This document shows, piece after piece, positions 56,903 through 64,000 of a stretch of DNA of 64,000 nucleotides. The translations under genes and the position numbers were made by a program. The notes beneath the pieces were generated by a model, which was given only the letters and a program-made list of their open reading frames with translations, did no database searches and was not told the origin of the DNA. The stretch's first letter is position 1. Every line of letters starts with the position of its first letter. Source of the stretch: Citrobacter youngae (GTDB taxonomy: Bacteria; Pseudomonadota; Gammaproteobacteria; Enterobacterales; Enterobacteriaceae); assembly GCF_003818115.1 (NCBI RefSeq), contig NZ_RPOI01000004.1:1-64000 (forward strand), read 5' to 3'.

Positions 56903-57510
56903 TTTGCATCCCCACTCTGAGCCTGCTGAAACAAGGTGAGATCGCCGAAATCGGTATTGAAAGTCAGCTCACGCTTACGTTTGCTGGCGCGGGCGATATC
57001 CATGTTGCTCACCAGGTGCAGGGCTTTGGTTGGGCACATGCGCACGCAGGCCGGACCAAGCTCGTCAAAACTGCACAGATCGCATTTCACCGCGATGGCG
57101 CGAACGCCCGGAACCCAGTCCAGCAGCGTGCTCACACGCGCAGGCGCTGGCGGAGCCGGAGGCGCTTTTGGCGTATTGGCGTTCGCCGGGATGTGCAGCG
57201 GACGGCTGCCGGAAAACTCAATCGCGCCGAACGGACAGGCGATCCCGCACAGTTTGCAGCTTACGCACAGGCTTTCATTCAGCTGTACGGCGCCATCAAC
57301 GCGGTTAATGGCATTAACCGGACACACGGTGGCGCAAGGCGCATCTTCACACTGGTGGCAAAGCTGCGGCGCGGATTCTTTTTCATTTAACATCACTTTC
57401 AGGCGCGGCATTGACTGCAGGCCATGCTGGCGATGTGTCTCTGAGCAGGCGGCTTCACATGTGTGGCAGCCAATACAAAGAGTGGAGTCAGCAATTACAA
57501 AACGATTCAC
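56899..57510 (-). CDS. hycB: Formate hydrogenlyase ferredoxin subunit HycB
   Basis: 203-residue 4[4Fe-4S] protein that takes electrons from formate dehydrogenase H. Cluster motifs CIGCHTCEAAC, CHQCEDAPCATVC, CVSCKLCGIAC and CDLCSFDELGPACVRMC. It resembles HydN. A proline/alanine-rich segment (PKAPPAPPAPARVS) lies mid-protein. Overlaps hycC, preceded by a 142-base gap with FhlA site to hycA. Confidence 0.96.
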   Translation of the reverse strand: MNRFVIADSTLCIGCHTCEAACSETHRQHGLQSMPRLKVMLNEKESAPQLCHQCEDAPCATVCPVNAINRVDGAVQLNESLCVSCKLCGIACPFGAIEFSGSRPLHIPANANTPKAPPAPPAPARVSTLLDWVPGVRAIAVKCDLCSFDELGPACVRMCPTKALHLVSNMDIARASKRKRELTFNTDFGDLTLFQQAQSGDAK

Positions 57511-57530
57511 CAGGCATTCCTCAGGTGATA

Positions 57531-57583
57531 GTCATTTTTGACGAAAACATGTCTGTAAAATGTCATTTCGACATTTTTCGACA
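57531..57583. promoter_or_regulatory. FhlA site in the hycA-hycB gap
   Basis: gtcatttttgac (57531-57542) and tgtcatttcgaca (57561-57573), with a further tttttcgaca to 57583. Tight clusters of TGTC/GACA match the known intergenic FhlA region between hycA and hycB in E. coli. Confidence 0.75.
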
Positions 57584-57652
57584 TGCCCATTCCCTAAACC
57601 GTCGTGATGCAGAACAAACCGCATCATGACTCAAGTGGGCAACACCCGAGGC

Positions 57653-58111
57653 TTAAGCCGGGTTATGTCCTTCAACCAGCTGGCTTAAATTCATCGGCAT
57701 ATTGTTTTCAACCGCGGTGTACAGGCTGTCGTAGACGCTGGCGATTTTTTCGAGATAGTGCTCCAGCACCTGCTCGCGATCGCGGTTGCTGATGCGCTCA
57801 TCGACTTTACCGTCGAGGGTCAACTCTGCCTGTGCAATCAGTTGCTTATCATCACCGTCTTTCGTTTCAACGTAGTACTCGATGGTGTGGCTGTTAAAGC
57901 CGTCCGCCAGCGTGACGTAGATAGTGAAGTGTTCAAAAAGGACAAAGCACAAATCCTTGTCCGGCGCGCAGCTCATCGCATGATGCAAACGCGCTTTTGA
58001 CAGGGTGATCCCCTGAACCAGCGAGTTGCAGTAGATACGCCACTGGTCCTGTAGGCGACGATGCCGTTCAGCGATGTAATCGGCTTTTTCGCTTATTTCC
58101 CAAATAGTCAT
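57653..58111 (-). CDS. hycA: Formate hydrogenlyase repressor HycA
   Basis: 152-residue soluble protein that counteracts FhlA activation of hyc/hyp; mechanism is unclear and no DNA-binding motif is evident. First gene of the hyc operon. Start MTIWEISEKADYI with a weak SD. About 35 bases downstream of the sigma-54 promoter. Nearly the K-12 length. Confidence 0.93.
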   Translation of the reverse strand: MTIWEISEKADYIAERHRRLQDQWRIYCNSLVQGITLSKARLHHAMSCAPDKDLCFVLFEHFTIYVTLADGFNSHTIEYYVETKDGDDKQLIAQAELTLDGKVDERISNRDREQVLEHYLEKIASVYDSLYTAVENNMPMNLSQLVEGHNPA

Positions 58112-58148
58112 GTCAGGTTACCCGTTTAGCAGAGATGAACAGCCTTAA

Positions 58149-58162
58149 GCACATTTCATGCC
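58149..58162 (-). promoter_or_regulatory. Sigma-54 promoter of the hyc operon
   Basis: Minus strand GG (58161-58162) and GC (58149-58150) with exactly 10 bases between (ttGGcatgaaatgtGC). It lies about 40 bases before hycA. Confidence 0.9.
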
Positions 58163-58211
58163 AAAATTAATATTGTTTATTTTCATATGGTTATGGATTC
58201 ATGGTGCGATG

Positions 58212-58245
58212 ACGACATGTCATTTCGTCATCGTCGACATTGTCA
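58212..58245. promoter_or_regulatory. FhlA site between hycA and hypA
   Basis: gacatgtcatttcgtcatcg at 58212-58231, continuing to cgacattgtca at 58245. It sits between the divergent hyc and hypA sigma-54 promoters and can serve both. Position and core match the E. coli FhlA site. Confidence 0.8.
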
Positions 58246-58265
58246 CGAACGTGAAAATTCAACCT

Positions 58266-58279
58266 GGCATGTTTATTGC
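58266..58279 (+). promoter_or_regulatory. Sigma-54 promoter of hypABCDE-fhlA
   Basis: GG (58266-58267), 10 bases, GC (58278-58279): cctGGcatgtttattGC, about 30 bases before hypA. Confidence 0.9.
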
Positions 58280-58309
58280 TTTTAAAACGGCAACATCTTA
58301 GGAGGCGAT

Positions 58310-58666
58310 ATGCACGAAATAACCCTCTGCCAACGGGCACTGGAATTGATTGAACAACAGGCCACCCAACACGGCGCAAAGCGGGTAACTGGGGTCTGGC
58401 TCAAAATTGGCGCATTTTCTTGCGTAGAAACCAGCGCTCTCGCCTTTTGTTTTGATCTGGTATGCCGTGGCACCCTTGCAGAAGGTTGTAAACTCCACCT
58501 CGAAGAACAAGAAGCCGAATGTTGGTGCGAATCTTGTCAGCAATACGTCACGTTGCTGACGCAGCGCGTGCGTCGGTGTCCGCAATGCAATAGCGATATG
58601 CTGAGAATTGTGGCCGACGATGGCTTACAGATTCGAAGAATTGAAATAGGCGACGCCGAAGACTAA
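58310..58666 (+). CDS. hypA: Hydrogenase nickel insertion protein HypA
   Basis: 118 aa, two more than K-12 as recalled. The N-terminal MHEITLCQRALELIEQQA carries the nickel-binding His2; the zinc site is two CxxC pairs, CESC and CPQC. Works with HypB to deliver Ni to the large subunit. AGGAGG precedes the ATG. Ends with an acidic DAED tail. Confidence 0.96.
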   Translation: MHEITLCQRALELIEQQATQHGAKRVTGVWLKIGAFSCVETSALAFCFDLVCRGTLAEGCKLHLEEQEAECWCESCQQYVTLLTQRVRRCPQCNSDMLRIVADDGLQIRRIEIGDAED

Positions 58667-58683
58667 TTCCGGTGACACCTGCC

Positions 58684-58714
58684 AGGCCGGATAAGGCAAA
58701 GCCGCCACCCGGCA
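58684..58714. repeat. REP between hypA and hypB
   Basis: aggccggataagg and a complementary ccgccacccggca, a degenerate REP hairpin in the 84-base hypA-hypB gap. Confidence 0.7.
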
Positions 58715-58750
58715 ACAGATATACCGCAAGATAAAGATCAGGAGTGAGCG

Positions 58751-59623
58751 ATGTGTACGACATGTGGTTGCGCTGAAGGCAACCTATATATAGAGGGTGA
58801 TGAACATAACCCCCACTCGGCGTTCCGCAGCGCGCCATTTGCCCCGGCGGCTCGCCCGGCACTGAATATTACCGGTGTGAAAACCTCCAGTTTCGCACCG
58901 AGCCAGACCGCTGAAGGCGATCTGCACTACGGTCACGGTGAAGCAGGCACCCACGCGCCAGGCATGAGCCAGCGCCGCATGCTGGAAGTCGAAATAGACG
59001 TGCTGGACAAAAACAATCGTCTGGCCGAGCGCAACCGCGCCCGCTTTGCTGCCCGTCAGCATCTGGTACTGAACCTTGTCTCAAGCCCTGGCTCCGGTAA
59101 AACGACGCTGCTGACCGAAACGCTGATGAAGCTGAAAGACAGCGTGCCATGTGCCGTCATTGAAGGCGACCAGCAGACGGTTAACGATGCCGCCCGTATT
59201 CGCGCCACCGGCACCCCCGCAATCCAGGTCAACACCGGTAAAGGTTGTCACCTCGATGCGCAAATGATTGCCGATGCCGCGCCACGTCTGCCGCTTGATG
59301 ACAACGGCATTCTGTTCATTGAGAACGTTGGTAACCTGGTCTGCCCGGCCAGCTTTGACCTTGGCGAGCGTCATAAAGTCGCCGTGCTCTCTGTTACCGA
59401 AGGCGAAGATAAGCCGCTGAAGTACCCGCATATGTTTGCGGCTGCATCACTGATGCTGCTCAACAAAGTGGATCTGCTGCCTTACCTCAATTTTGATGTT
59501 GAAAAGTGCATCGCCAGCGCCCGGGAAGTGAACCCGGATATTGAAATCATCCTGATTTCCGCCACCAGTGGTGAAGGGATGGATCAATGGCTGTCATGGC
59601 TGGAGAATCAGCGATGTGCATAG
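58751..59623 (+). CDS. hypB: Hydrogenase nickel GTPase HypB
   Basis: 290 aa. N-terminal high-affinity nickel site MCTTCGC; GTPase Walker [10 protein letters not shown] (about 114-122), and a second metal site with CHLD and VCP. GTP hydrolysis drives nickel transfer. AGGAGTG SD precedes the ATG. Its end overlaps hypC by 10 bases. Confidence 0.97.
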   Translation: MCTTCGCAEGNLYIEGDEHNPHSAFRSAPFAPAARPALNITGVKTSSFAPSQTAEGDLHYGHGEAGTHAPGMSQRRMLEVEIDVLDKNNRLAERNRARFAARQHLVLNLVSSPGSGKTTLLTETLMKLKDSVPCAVIEGDQQTVNDAARIRATGTPAIQVNTGKGCHLDAQMIADAAPRLPLDDNGILFIENVGNLVCPASFDLGERHKVAVLSVTEGEDKPLKYPHMFAAASLMLLNKVDLLPYLNFDVEKCIASAREVNPDIEIILISATSGEGMDQWLSWLENQRCA

Positions 59624-59886
59624 GTGTTCCGGGTCAAATCCGCACCATTGATGGCAACCAGGCTAAGGTCGACGTTTGCGGTATTCAGCGCGACGTCGAT
59701 CTGACGCTGGTCGGTAGCTGTGATGAACATGGCCAACCGCGCCTCGGCCAGTGGGTACTGGTTCACGTCGGTTTCGCCATGAGCATCATTAATGAAGCTG
59801 AAGCGCGCGACACGCTCGACGCGCTGCAAAACATGTTTGACGTTGAGCCGGATGTCGGCGCGTTGCTGTATGGCGAGGAAAAATAA
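59614..59886 (+). CDS. hypC: Hydrogenase maturation chaperone HypC
   Basis: 90 aa. Starts MCIGVPGQI, with Cys2 binding the HypD iron centre, and chaperones Fe(CN)2CO to the HycE precursor. The frame extends 9 codons upstream but the homologues start here. Overlaps hypB and hypD. The tail is acidic (GEEK). Confidence 0.96.
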   Translation: MCIGVPGQIRTIDGNQAKVDVCGIQRDVDLTLVGSCDEHGQPRLGQWVLVHVGFAMSIINEAEARDTLDALQNMFDVEPDVGALLYGEEK

Positions 59887-61007
59887 TGCGTTTTGTTGAC
59901 GAATACCGCGCACCAGAACAGGTGATGCAGTTGATAGAGCACCTGTGTGAACGTGCCGCCCACCTCCCCTACACTGCTGAACGCCCACTGCGCATCATGG
60001 AAGTTTGCGGGGGTCATACCCACGCAATCTTCAAGTTCGGTCTCGACCAGTTACTGCCTGAAAACGTCGAGTTTATTCACGGTCCAGGCTGCCCGGTGTG
60101 CGTTCTGCCGATGGGCAGAATTGACAGCTGTGTCGAAATCGCCAGCCACCCGGAAGTGATTTTCTGCACCTTTGGCGACGCGATGCGCGTCCCGGGTAAA
60201 CAAGGTTCTCTGCTACAAGCCAAAGCGCGCGGCGCGGATGTCCGTATCGTCTATTCCCCAATGGATGCGCTGAAGCTGGCCGAAGAAAACCCAACGCGCA
60301 AAGTGGTGTTCTTTGGCCTGGGTTTTGAAACCACCATGCCGACAACCGCCATCACTCTGCAGCAGGCCAAACAGCGCGATGTGCAGAACTTTTACTTTTT
60401 CTGCCAGCACATCACCTTGATCCCAACGCTGCGCAGTCTGCTGGAACAGCCGGACAACGGTATCGACGCCTTTTTGGCGCCGGGTCACGTCAGTATGGTG
60501 ATTGGCACTGACGCCTATAATTTCATTGCCTCAGATTTCCATCGCCCGCTGGTGGTCGCCGGTTTCGAGCCGCTTGATCTACTGCAAGGCGTGGTGATGC
60601 TGATTGAGCAGAAAATAGCGGCCCAAAGCCAGGTTGAGAACCAGTATCGCCGCGTGGTACCGGATGCCGGTAACGCGTTAGCCCAGCAGGCTATCGCCGA
60701 CGTATTCAGTGTGAACGGCGACAGCGAATGGCGAGGTCTGGGCGTGATCGAATCATCCGGCGTTCACCTGACGCCTGACTATCAGCGTTTTGACGCCGAA
60801 GCGCATTTCCAGCCTGCGCCGCAGCAGGTCTATGACGATCCGCGCGCCCGTTGCGGAGAGGTACTGACTGGTCGATGCAAACCGCATCAGTGCCCATTAT
60901 TTGGTAAAACCTGTAACCCGGAGACCGCATTTGGTGCCCTGATGGTCTCCTCCGAAGGCGCATGTGCCGCCTGGTATCAGTATCGTCAGCAGGAGTGTGA
61001 AGCATGA
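59886..61007 (+). CDS. hypD: Hydrogenase maturation iron-sulfur protein HypD
   Basis: 373 aa. Scaffold where Fe(CN)2CO is assembled with HypC. Conserved CGGHTHAIFKFG and GPGCPVCVLP, FGLGFETTMPTTA, and a C-terminal 4Fe-4S cysteine set (CGEVLTGRCKPHQCPLFGKTC). Overlaps hypC by one base and hypE by four. Confidence 0.97.
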   Translation: MRFVDEYRAPEQVMQLIEHLCERAAHLPYTAERPLRIMEVCGGHTHAIFKFGLDQLLPENVEFIHGPGCPVCVLPMGRIDSCVEIASHPEVIFCTFGDAMRVPGKQGSLLQAKARGADVRIVYSPMDALKLAEENPTRKVVFFGLGFETTMPTTAITLQQAKQRDVQNFYFFCQHITLIPTLRSLLEQPDNGIDAFLAPGHVSMVIGTDAYNFIASDFHRPLVVAGFEPLDLLQGVVMLIEQKIAAQSQVENQYRRVVPDAGNALAQQAIADVFSVNGDSEWRGLGVIESSGVHLTPDYQRFDAEAHFQPAPQQVYDDPRARCGEVLTGRCKPHQCPLFGKTCNPETAFGALMVSSEGACAAWYQYRQQECEA

Positions 61008-62014
61008 ACAGCGTACAACTCGCCCACGGTAGCGGCGGTCAGGCTATGCAGCAGTTGATCAACAGTCTGTTTATGGAAGCATTTGCGAATCCGTGGCTGG
61101 CGGAACAAGAAGATCAGGCGCGTCTGGAACTGGCGCAACTGGTCGCGGAAGGCGATCGTCTGGCGTTTTCAACCGACAGCTACGTTATCGATCCGTTGTT
61201 CTTCCCTGGTGGCAATATCGGCAAGCTGGCTATCTGTGGTACGGCTAACGACGTGGCGGTCAGCGGCGCGATCCCACGCTATCTCTCCTGCGGTTTTATC
61301 CTCGAAGAAGGTTTACCAATGGAGACGCTGAAAACCGTCGTTAACAGCATGGCGGCCACCGCGCGCGAAGCGGGCATTGCCATCGTCACCGGCGACACCA
61401 AGGTTGTACAGCGCGGCGCGGCGGACAAACTGTTTATCAACACCGCCGGAATGGGCGCGATCCCGGCTAACATTCACTGGGGTGCCCAGACCCTGAGCGT
61501 GGGCGATGTGCTGCTGGTCAGCGGTACGCTTGGCGATCATGGTGCAACTATCCTTAACCTGCGCGAACAGTTGGGTCTTGATGGCGAGCTGGCCAGCGAC
61601 TGCGCGGTATTGACGCCGCTTATCCAGACGCTACGTGATATTCCCGGCGTGAAGGCGCTGCGTGACGCGACCCGTGGCGGCGTGAATGCGGTCACGCATG
61701 AATTTGCCGCATCATGCGGATTCGGCATTGAGCTGTCTGAAGCGGCCCTGCCCGTGAAGCCCGCGGTGCGTGGCGTTTGCGAACTGCTGGGTCTGGATGC
61801 GCTCAACTTTGCTAACGAAGGCAAGCTGGTGATTGCCGTTGAGCGTCAGGCCGCTGAAACGGCACTTGCCGCACTGCGCGCGCATCCGTTAGGACGCGAT
61901 GCCGCAATGATTGGCGAAGTGGTAGAACGCAAGGGTGTGCGTCTTGCCGGACTGTACGGCGTGAAACGAACACTCGATTTACCACACGCCGAACCCTTAC
62001 CTCGTATATGCTAA
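61004..62014 (+). CDS. hypE: Hydrogenase maturation carbamoyl dehydratase HypE
   Basis: 336 aa. AIR-synthase-like enzyme that converts its own C-terminal cysteine thiocarbamate to thiocyanate. The ATP loop AHGSGGQAM (about 6-14) and FSTDSYVIDPLFFPGG are conserved, and the obligatory tail PRIC ends in Cys336. Accepts the carbamoyl group from HypF. Confidence 0.97.
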   Translation: MNSVQLAHGSGGQAMQQLINSLFMEAFANPWLAEQEDQARLELAQLVAEGDRLAFSTDSYVIDPLFFPGGNIGKLAICGTANDVAVSGAIPRYLSCGFILEEGLPMETLKTVVNSMAATAREAGIAIVTGDTKVVQRGAADKLFINTAGMGAIPANIHWGAQTLSVGDVLLVSGTLGDHGATILNLREQLGLDGELASDCAVLTPLIQTLRDIPGVKALRDATRGGVNAVTHEFAASCGFGIELSEAALPVKPAVRGVCELLGLDALNFANEGKLVIAVERQAAETALAALRAHPLGRDAAMIGEVVERKGVRLAGLYGVKRTLDLPHAEPLPRIC

Positions 62015-62030
62015 TAGCCCATTAGCGGCA

Positions 62031-62067
62031 ACGTGTAGGCCGGATAAGCTGAAATCGCTATCCGGCA
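62031..62067. repeat. REP between hypE and fhlA
   Basis: gtaggccggataagctg and its complement gctatccggcaac form a REP hairpin in the 128-base hypE-fhlA gap. In E. coli fhlA is also transcribed weakly from its own promoter. Confidence 0.85.
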
Positions 62068-62142
62068 ACAATTTACGACTTATACCTATAATTCATTTAC
62101 CGTTTTCGCACCGTTCTGCGGTGCTTTTCCTGGAAAAGCAAT

Positions 62143-64000
62143 ATGTCGTATACACCGATGAGTGACCTCGGACAGCAAGGCCTGTTCGATATTACTCGTA
62201 CATTATTACAGCAGCCCGATCTCCCGTCTCTTAGCGAGGCGCTTTCGCAGCTGGTCAAGCGTTCAGCGCTGGCCGACTGTGCGGCTATTGTCTTATGGCA
62301 GGCACAAACGCAGCGTGCGCGTTATTTTGCGACGCGTGAAAATGGTAAACCCATCGATTATGAAGACGAAACGGTACTGGCCCATGGCCCGGTACGCCGT
62401 ATTTTGTCTCGCCCCGATGCGCTGCACTGCAACTATCATGAGTTTACGGAAACCTGGCCACAGTTGGCTTCAGGTGGACTGTATTCTGAATTTGGCCACT
62501 ACTGCCTGCTGCCGCTGGCGGCGGATGGACGCATCTTTGGCGGCTGTGAATTCATCCGCAACGAAGATCGTCCGTGGAGTGAAAAAGAGTACAACCGGCT
62601 GCAGACCTTCACCCAGATAGTCGGCGTCGTTGCGGAACAAATTCAGAGCAGAGTCAGCAACAACGTCGATTACGATTTGCTGTGTCGCGAACGTGACAAC
62701 TTTCGTATCCTCGTCGCCATCACCAATGCGGTGCTCTCCCGCCTGGACATTGACGAGCTGGTCAGCGAAGTCGCCAAAGAGATCCATCACTACTTCGACA
62801 TTGATGCCATCAGCATCGTGTTACGCAGCGATCGCAAAAACAAGCTCAGCATTTATTCCACCCACTATCTGGATGAACATCATCCGGCGCACGAACAAAG
62901 TGAAGTGGATGAAGCAGGTACGCTTTCTGAACGCGTTTTCAAAAGCAAAGAGATGCTGCTGATTAATCTGAGCGAACGCGATACGCTCGCCCCTTACGAA
63001 CGGATGCTGTTCGAAACCTGGGGCAACCAGCTACAGACTCTGTGCCTGCTGCCGCTGATGTCCGGCAACACGATGCTTGGCGTGCTCAAACTGGCGCAGT
63101 GTGAAGAAAAAGTTTTCACCACCGCCAACCTGAAACTGTTGCGCCAGATTGCCGAACGCGTAGCCATTGCGGTAGATAACGCGCTTGCCTATCAGGAGAT
63201 ACATCGCCTGAAAGAACGTCTGGTCGATGAAAACCTGGCGCTGACCGAGCAACTGAACAATGTGGACAGTGAGTTCGGCGAAATTATCGGTCGCAGCGAA
63301 GCCATGTACAGCGTACTCAAACAGGTCGAAATGGTGGCGCAGAGCGACAGCACCGTATTGATTCTGGGTGAGACAGGTACGGGTAAAGAGCTGATCGCCA
63401 GAGCGATTCATAATCTGAGTGGCCGTAACGCCCGCCGGATGGTGAAGATGAACTGCGCGGCAATGCCTGCCGGATTACTGGAAAGCGACCTGTTTGGTCA
63501 CGAACGCGGCGCGTTTACCGGGGCCAGCACACAGCGAATTGGGCGTTTTGAACTGGCGGATAAAAGCTCGCTGTTCCTCGATGAAGTAGGTGACATGCCG
63601 CTGGAGCTACAGCCTAAGCTGCTGCGCGTACTGCAAGAGCAGGAATTTGAACGCCTGGGCAGCAACAAGCTGATCCAAACCGACGTTCGGTTGATCGCCG
63701 CCACTAACCGCGATCTGAAAAAGATGGTTGCCGATCGGGAATTCCGTAACGATCTGTATTACCGGCTGAACGTTTTCCCAATCCATTTACCTCCGCTGCG
63801 CGAGCGCCCGGAAGATATCCCACTGCTGGTGAAAGCCTTTACCTTTAAAATTGCTCGCCGGATGGGACGCAATATCGACAGTATTCCTGCGGAAGCGCTT
63901 CGTACCTTGAGCAGCATGGAGTGGCCGGGTAACGTGCGCGAACTGGAAAACGTGGTGGAGCGCGCGGTTCTGCTTACCCGAGGCAACGTGCTACAGCTGT
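62143..64000 (+). CDS. fhlA: Formate-responsive sigma-54 activator FhlA (truncated by window edge)
   Basis: The reading frame is open to the window end: 619 of about 692 expected residues, lacking the C-terminal HTH. Two GAF domains (about 1-180 and 200-350) sense formate with Fe-S co-effector in E. coli. The AAA+ core has Walker A GETGTGKE (409-416), sigma-54 loop GAFTGA (456-461), and RERPEDIPLL. Drives hyc, hyp and hydN promoters found above. ATG at 62143 chosen from the MSYTPMSDLGQQ match; TGGAAAAG is a moderate SD. Confidence 0.95.
   Translation, partial: MSYTPMSDLGQQGLFDITRTLLQQPDLPSLSEALSQLVKRSALADCAAIVLWQAQTQRARYFATRENGKPIDYEDETVLAHGPVRRILSRPDALHCNYHEFTETWPQLASGGLYSEFGHYCLLPLAADGRIFGGCEFIRNEDRPWSEKEYNRLQTFTQIVGVVAEQIQSRVSNNVDYDLLCRERDNFRILVAITNAVLSRLDIDELVSEVAKEIHHYFDIDAISIVLRSDRKNKLSIYSTHYLDEHHPAHEQSEVDEAGTLSERVFKSKEMLLINLSERDTLAPYERMLFETWGNQLQTLCLLPLMSGNTMLGVLKLAQCEEKVFTTANLKLLRQIAERVAIAVDNALAYQEIHRLKERLVDENLALTEQLNNVDSEFGEIIGRSEAMYSVLKQVEMVAQSDSTVLILGETGTGKELIARAIHNLSGRNARRMVKMNCAAMPAGLLESDLFGHERGAFTGASTQRIGRFELADKSSLFLDEVGDMPLELQPKLLRVLQEQEFERLGSNKLIQTDVRLIAATNRDLKKMVADREFRNDLYYRLNVFPIHLPPLRERPEDIPLLVKAFTFKIARRMGRNIDSIPAEALRTLSSMEWPGNVRELENVVERAVLLTRGNVLQL

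Overview
The window is chromosomal DNA of an enterobacterium close to Escherichia and Salmonella, most likely Citrobacter. Almost every gene has an obvious E. coli K-12 counterpart in the same order, from csiR (next to gab) through nrdHIEF, proVWX, emrAB, luxS, gshA, csrA, alaS, recA, srl/gut, nor, asc and hyc/hyp to fhlA. The protein sequences differ too much from K-12 for E. coli itself. The genus is an inference from gene order and recalled sequences; no database search was run.

Layout. 1-4.6 kb: GntR repressor csiR, kbp, yqaE, the sulfur-responsive ygaV-ygaP pair, a small YodC-like gene, nucleoid protein stpA, alanine exporter alaE and ygaC. 4.7-6.8 kb: an ERIC element, then a divergent MocR-type regulator and an AhpD-like gene where K-12 carries ygaM. 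7-10.7 kb: class Ib ribonucleotide reductase nrdHIEF. 11-14.5 kb: osmoprotectant transporter proVWX, with a hairpin and a diverged ERIC element between proW and proX. 14.7-20.6 kb: ygaY (intact), ygaZH and mprA-emrAB. 20.6-22.1 kb: an AT-rich foreign gene for a pentapeptide-repeat protein that looks like a secreted effector. 22.2-31.7 kb: luxS, the sRNA MicA, gshA, yqaA, yqaB, three tRNAs, csrA, alaS, recX, recA and pncC. 31.9-38.2 kb: mltB and the sorbitol operon srlAEBD-gutM-srlR-gutQ. 38.2-42.5 kb: norR divergent from norVW (NO detoxification). 42.5-64 kb: hydrogenase maturation and formate hydrogenlyase (hypF-hydN, hycABCDEFGHI, hypABCDE, fhlA cut by the window edge), interrupted by the asc beta-glucoside genes and a SymE-like gene.

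How it works together. The last third is one physiological unit. FhlA with sigma-54 should activate three promoters (hydN, hyc, hypA), and matching -24/-12 elements and TGTC/GACA-rich FhlA sites can be seen at them. HypA-F build the NiFe centre of HycE, HycI trims HycE, HycB/F/G carry electrons and HycC/D anchor the complex in the membrane. NorR uses the same sigma-54 logic with three evenly spaced operators. recA shows an SOS box filling the spacer of its promoter.

The accessory insertions are few and sit between conserved operons: the effector-like gene with a hairpin over its ribosome binding site (best candidate for something undescribed), the MocR/AhpD pair, the YodC-like gene and the SymE-like gene. 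REP and ERIC elements mark many of the other gaps.
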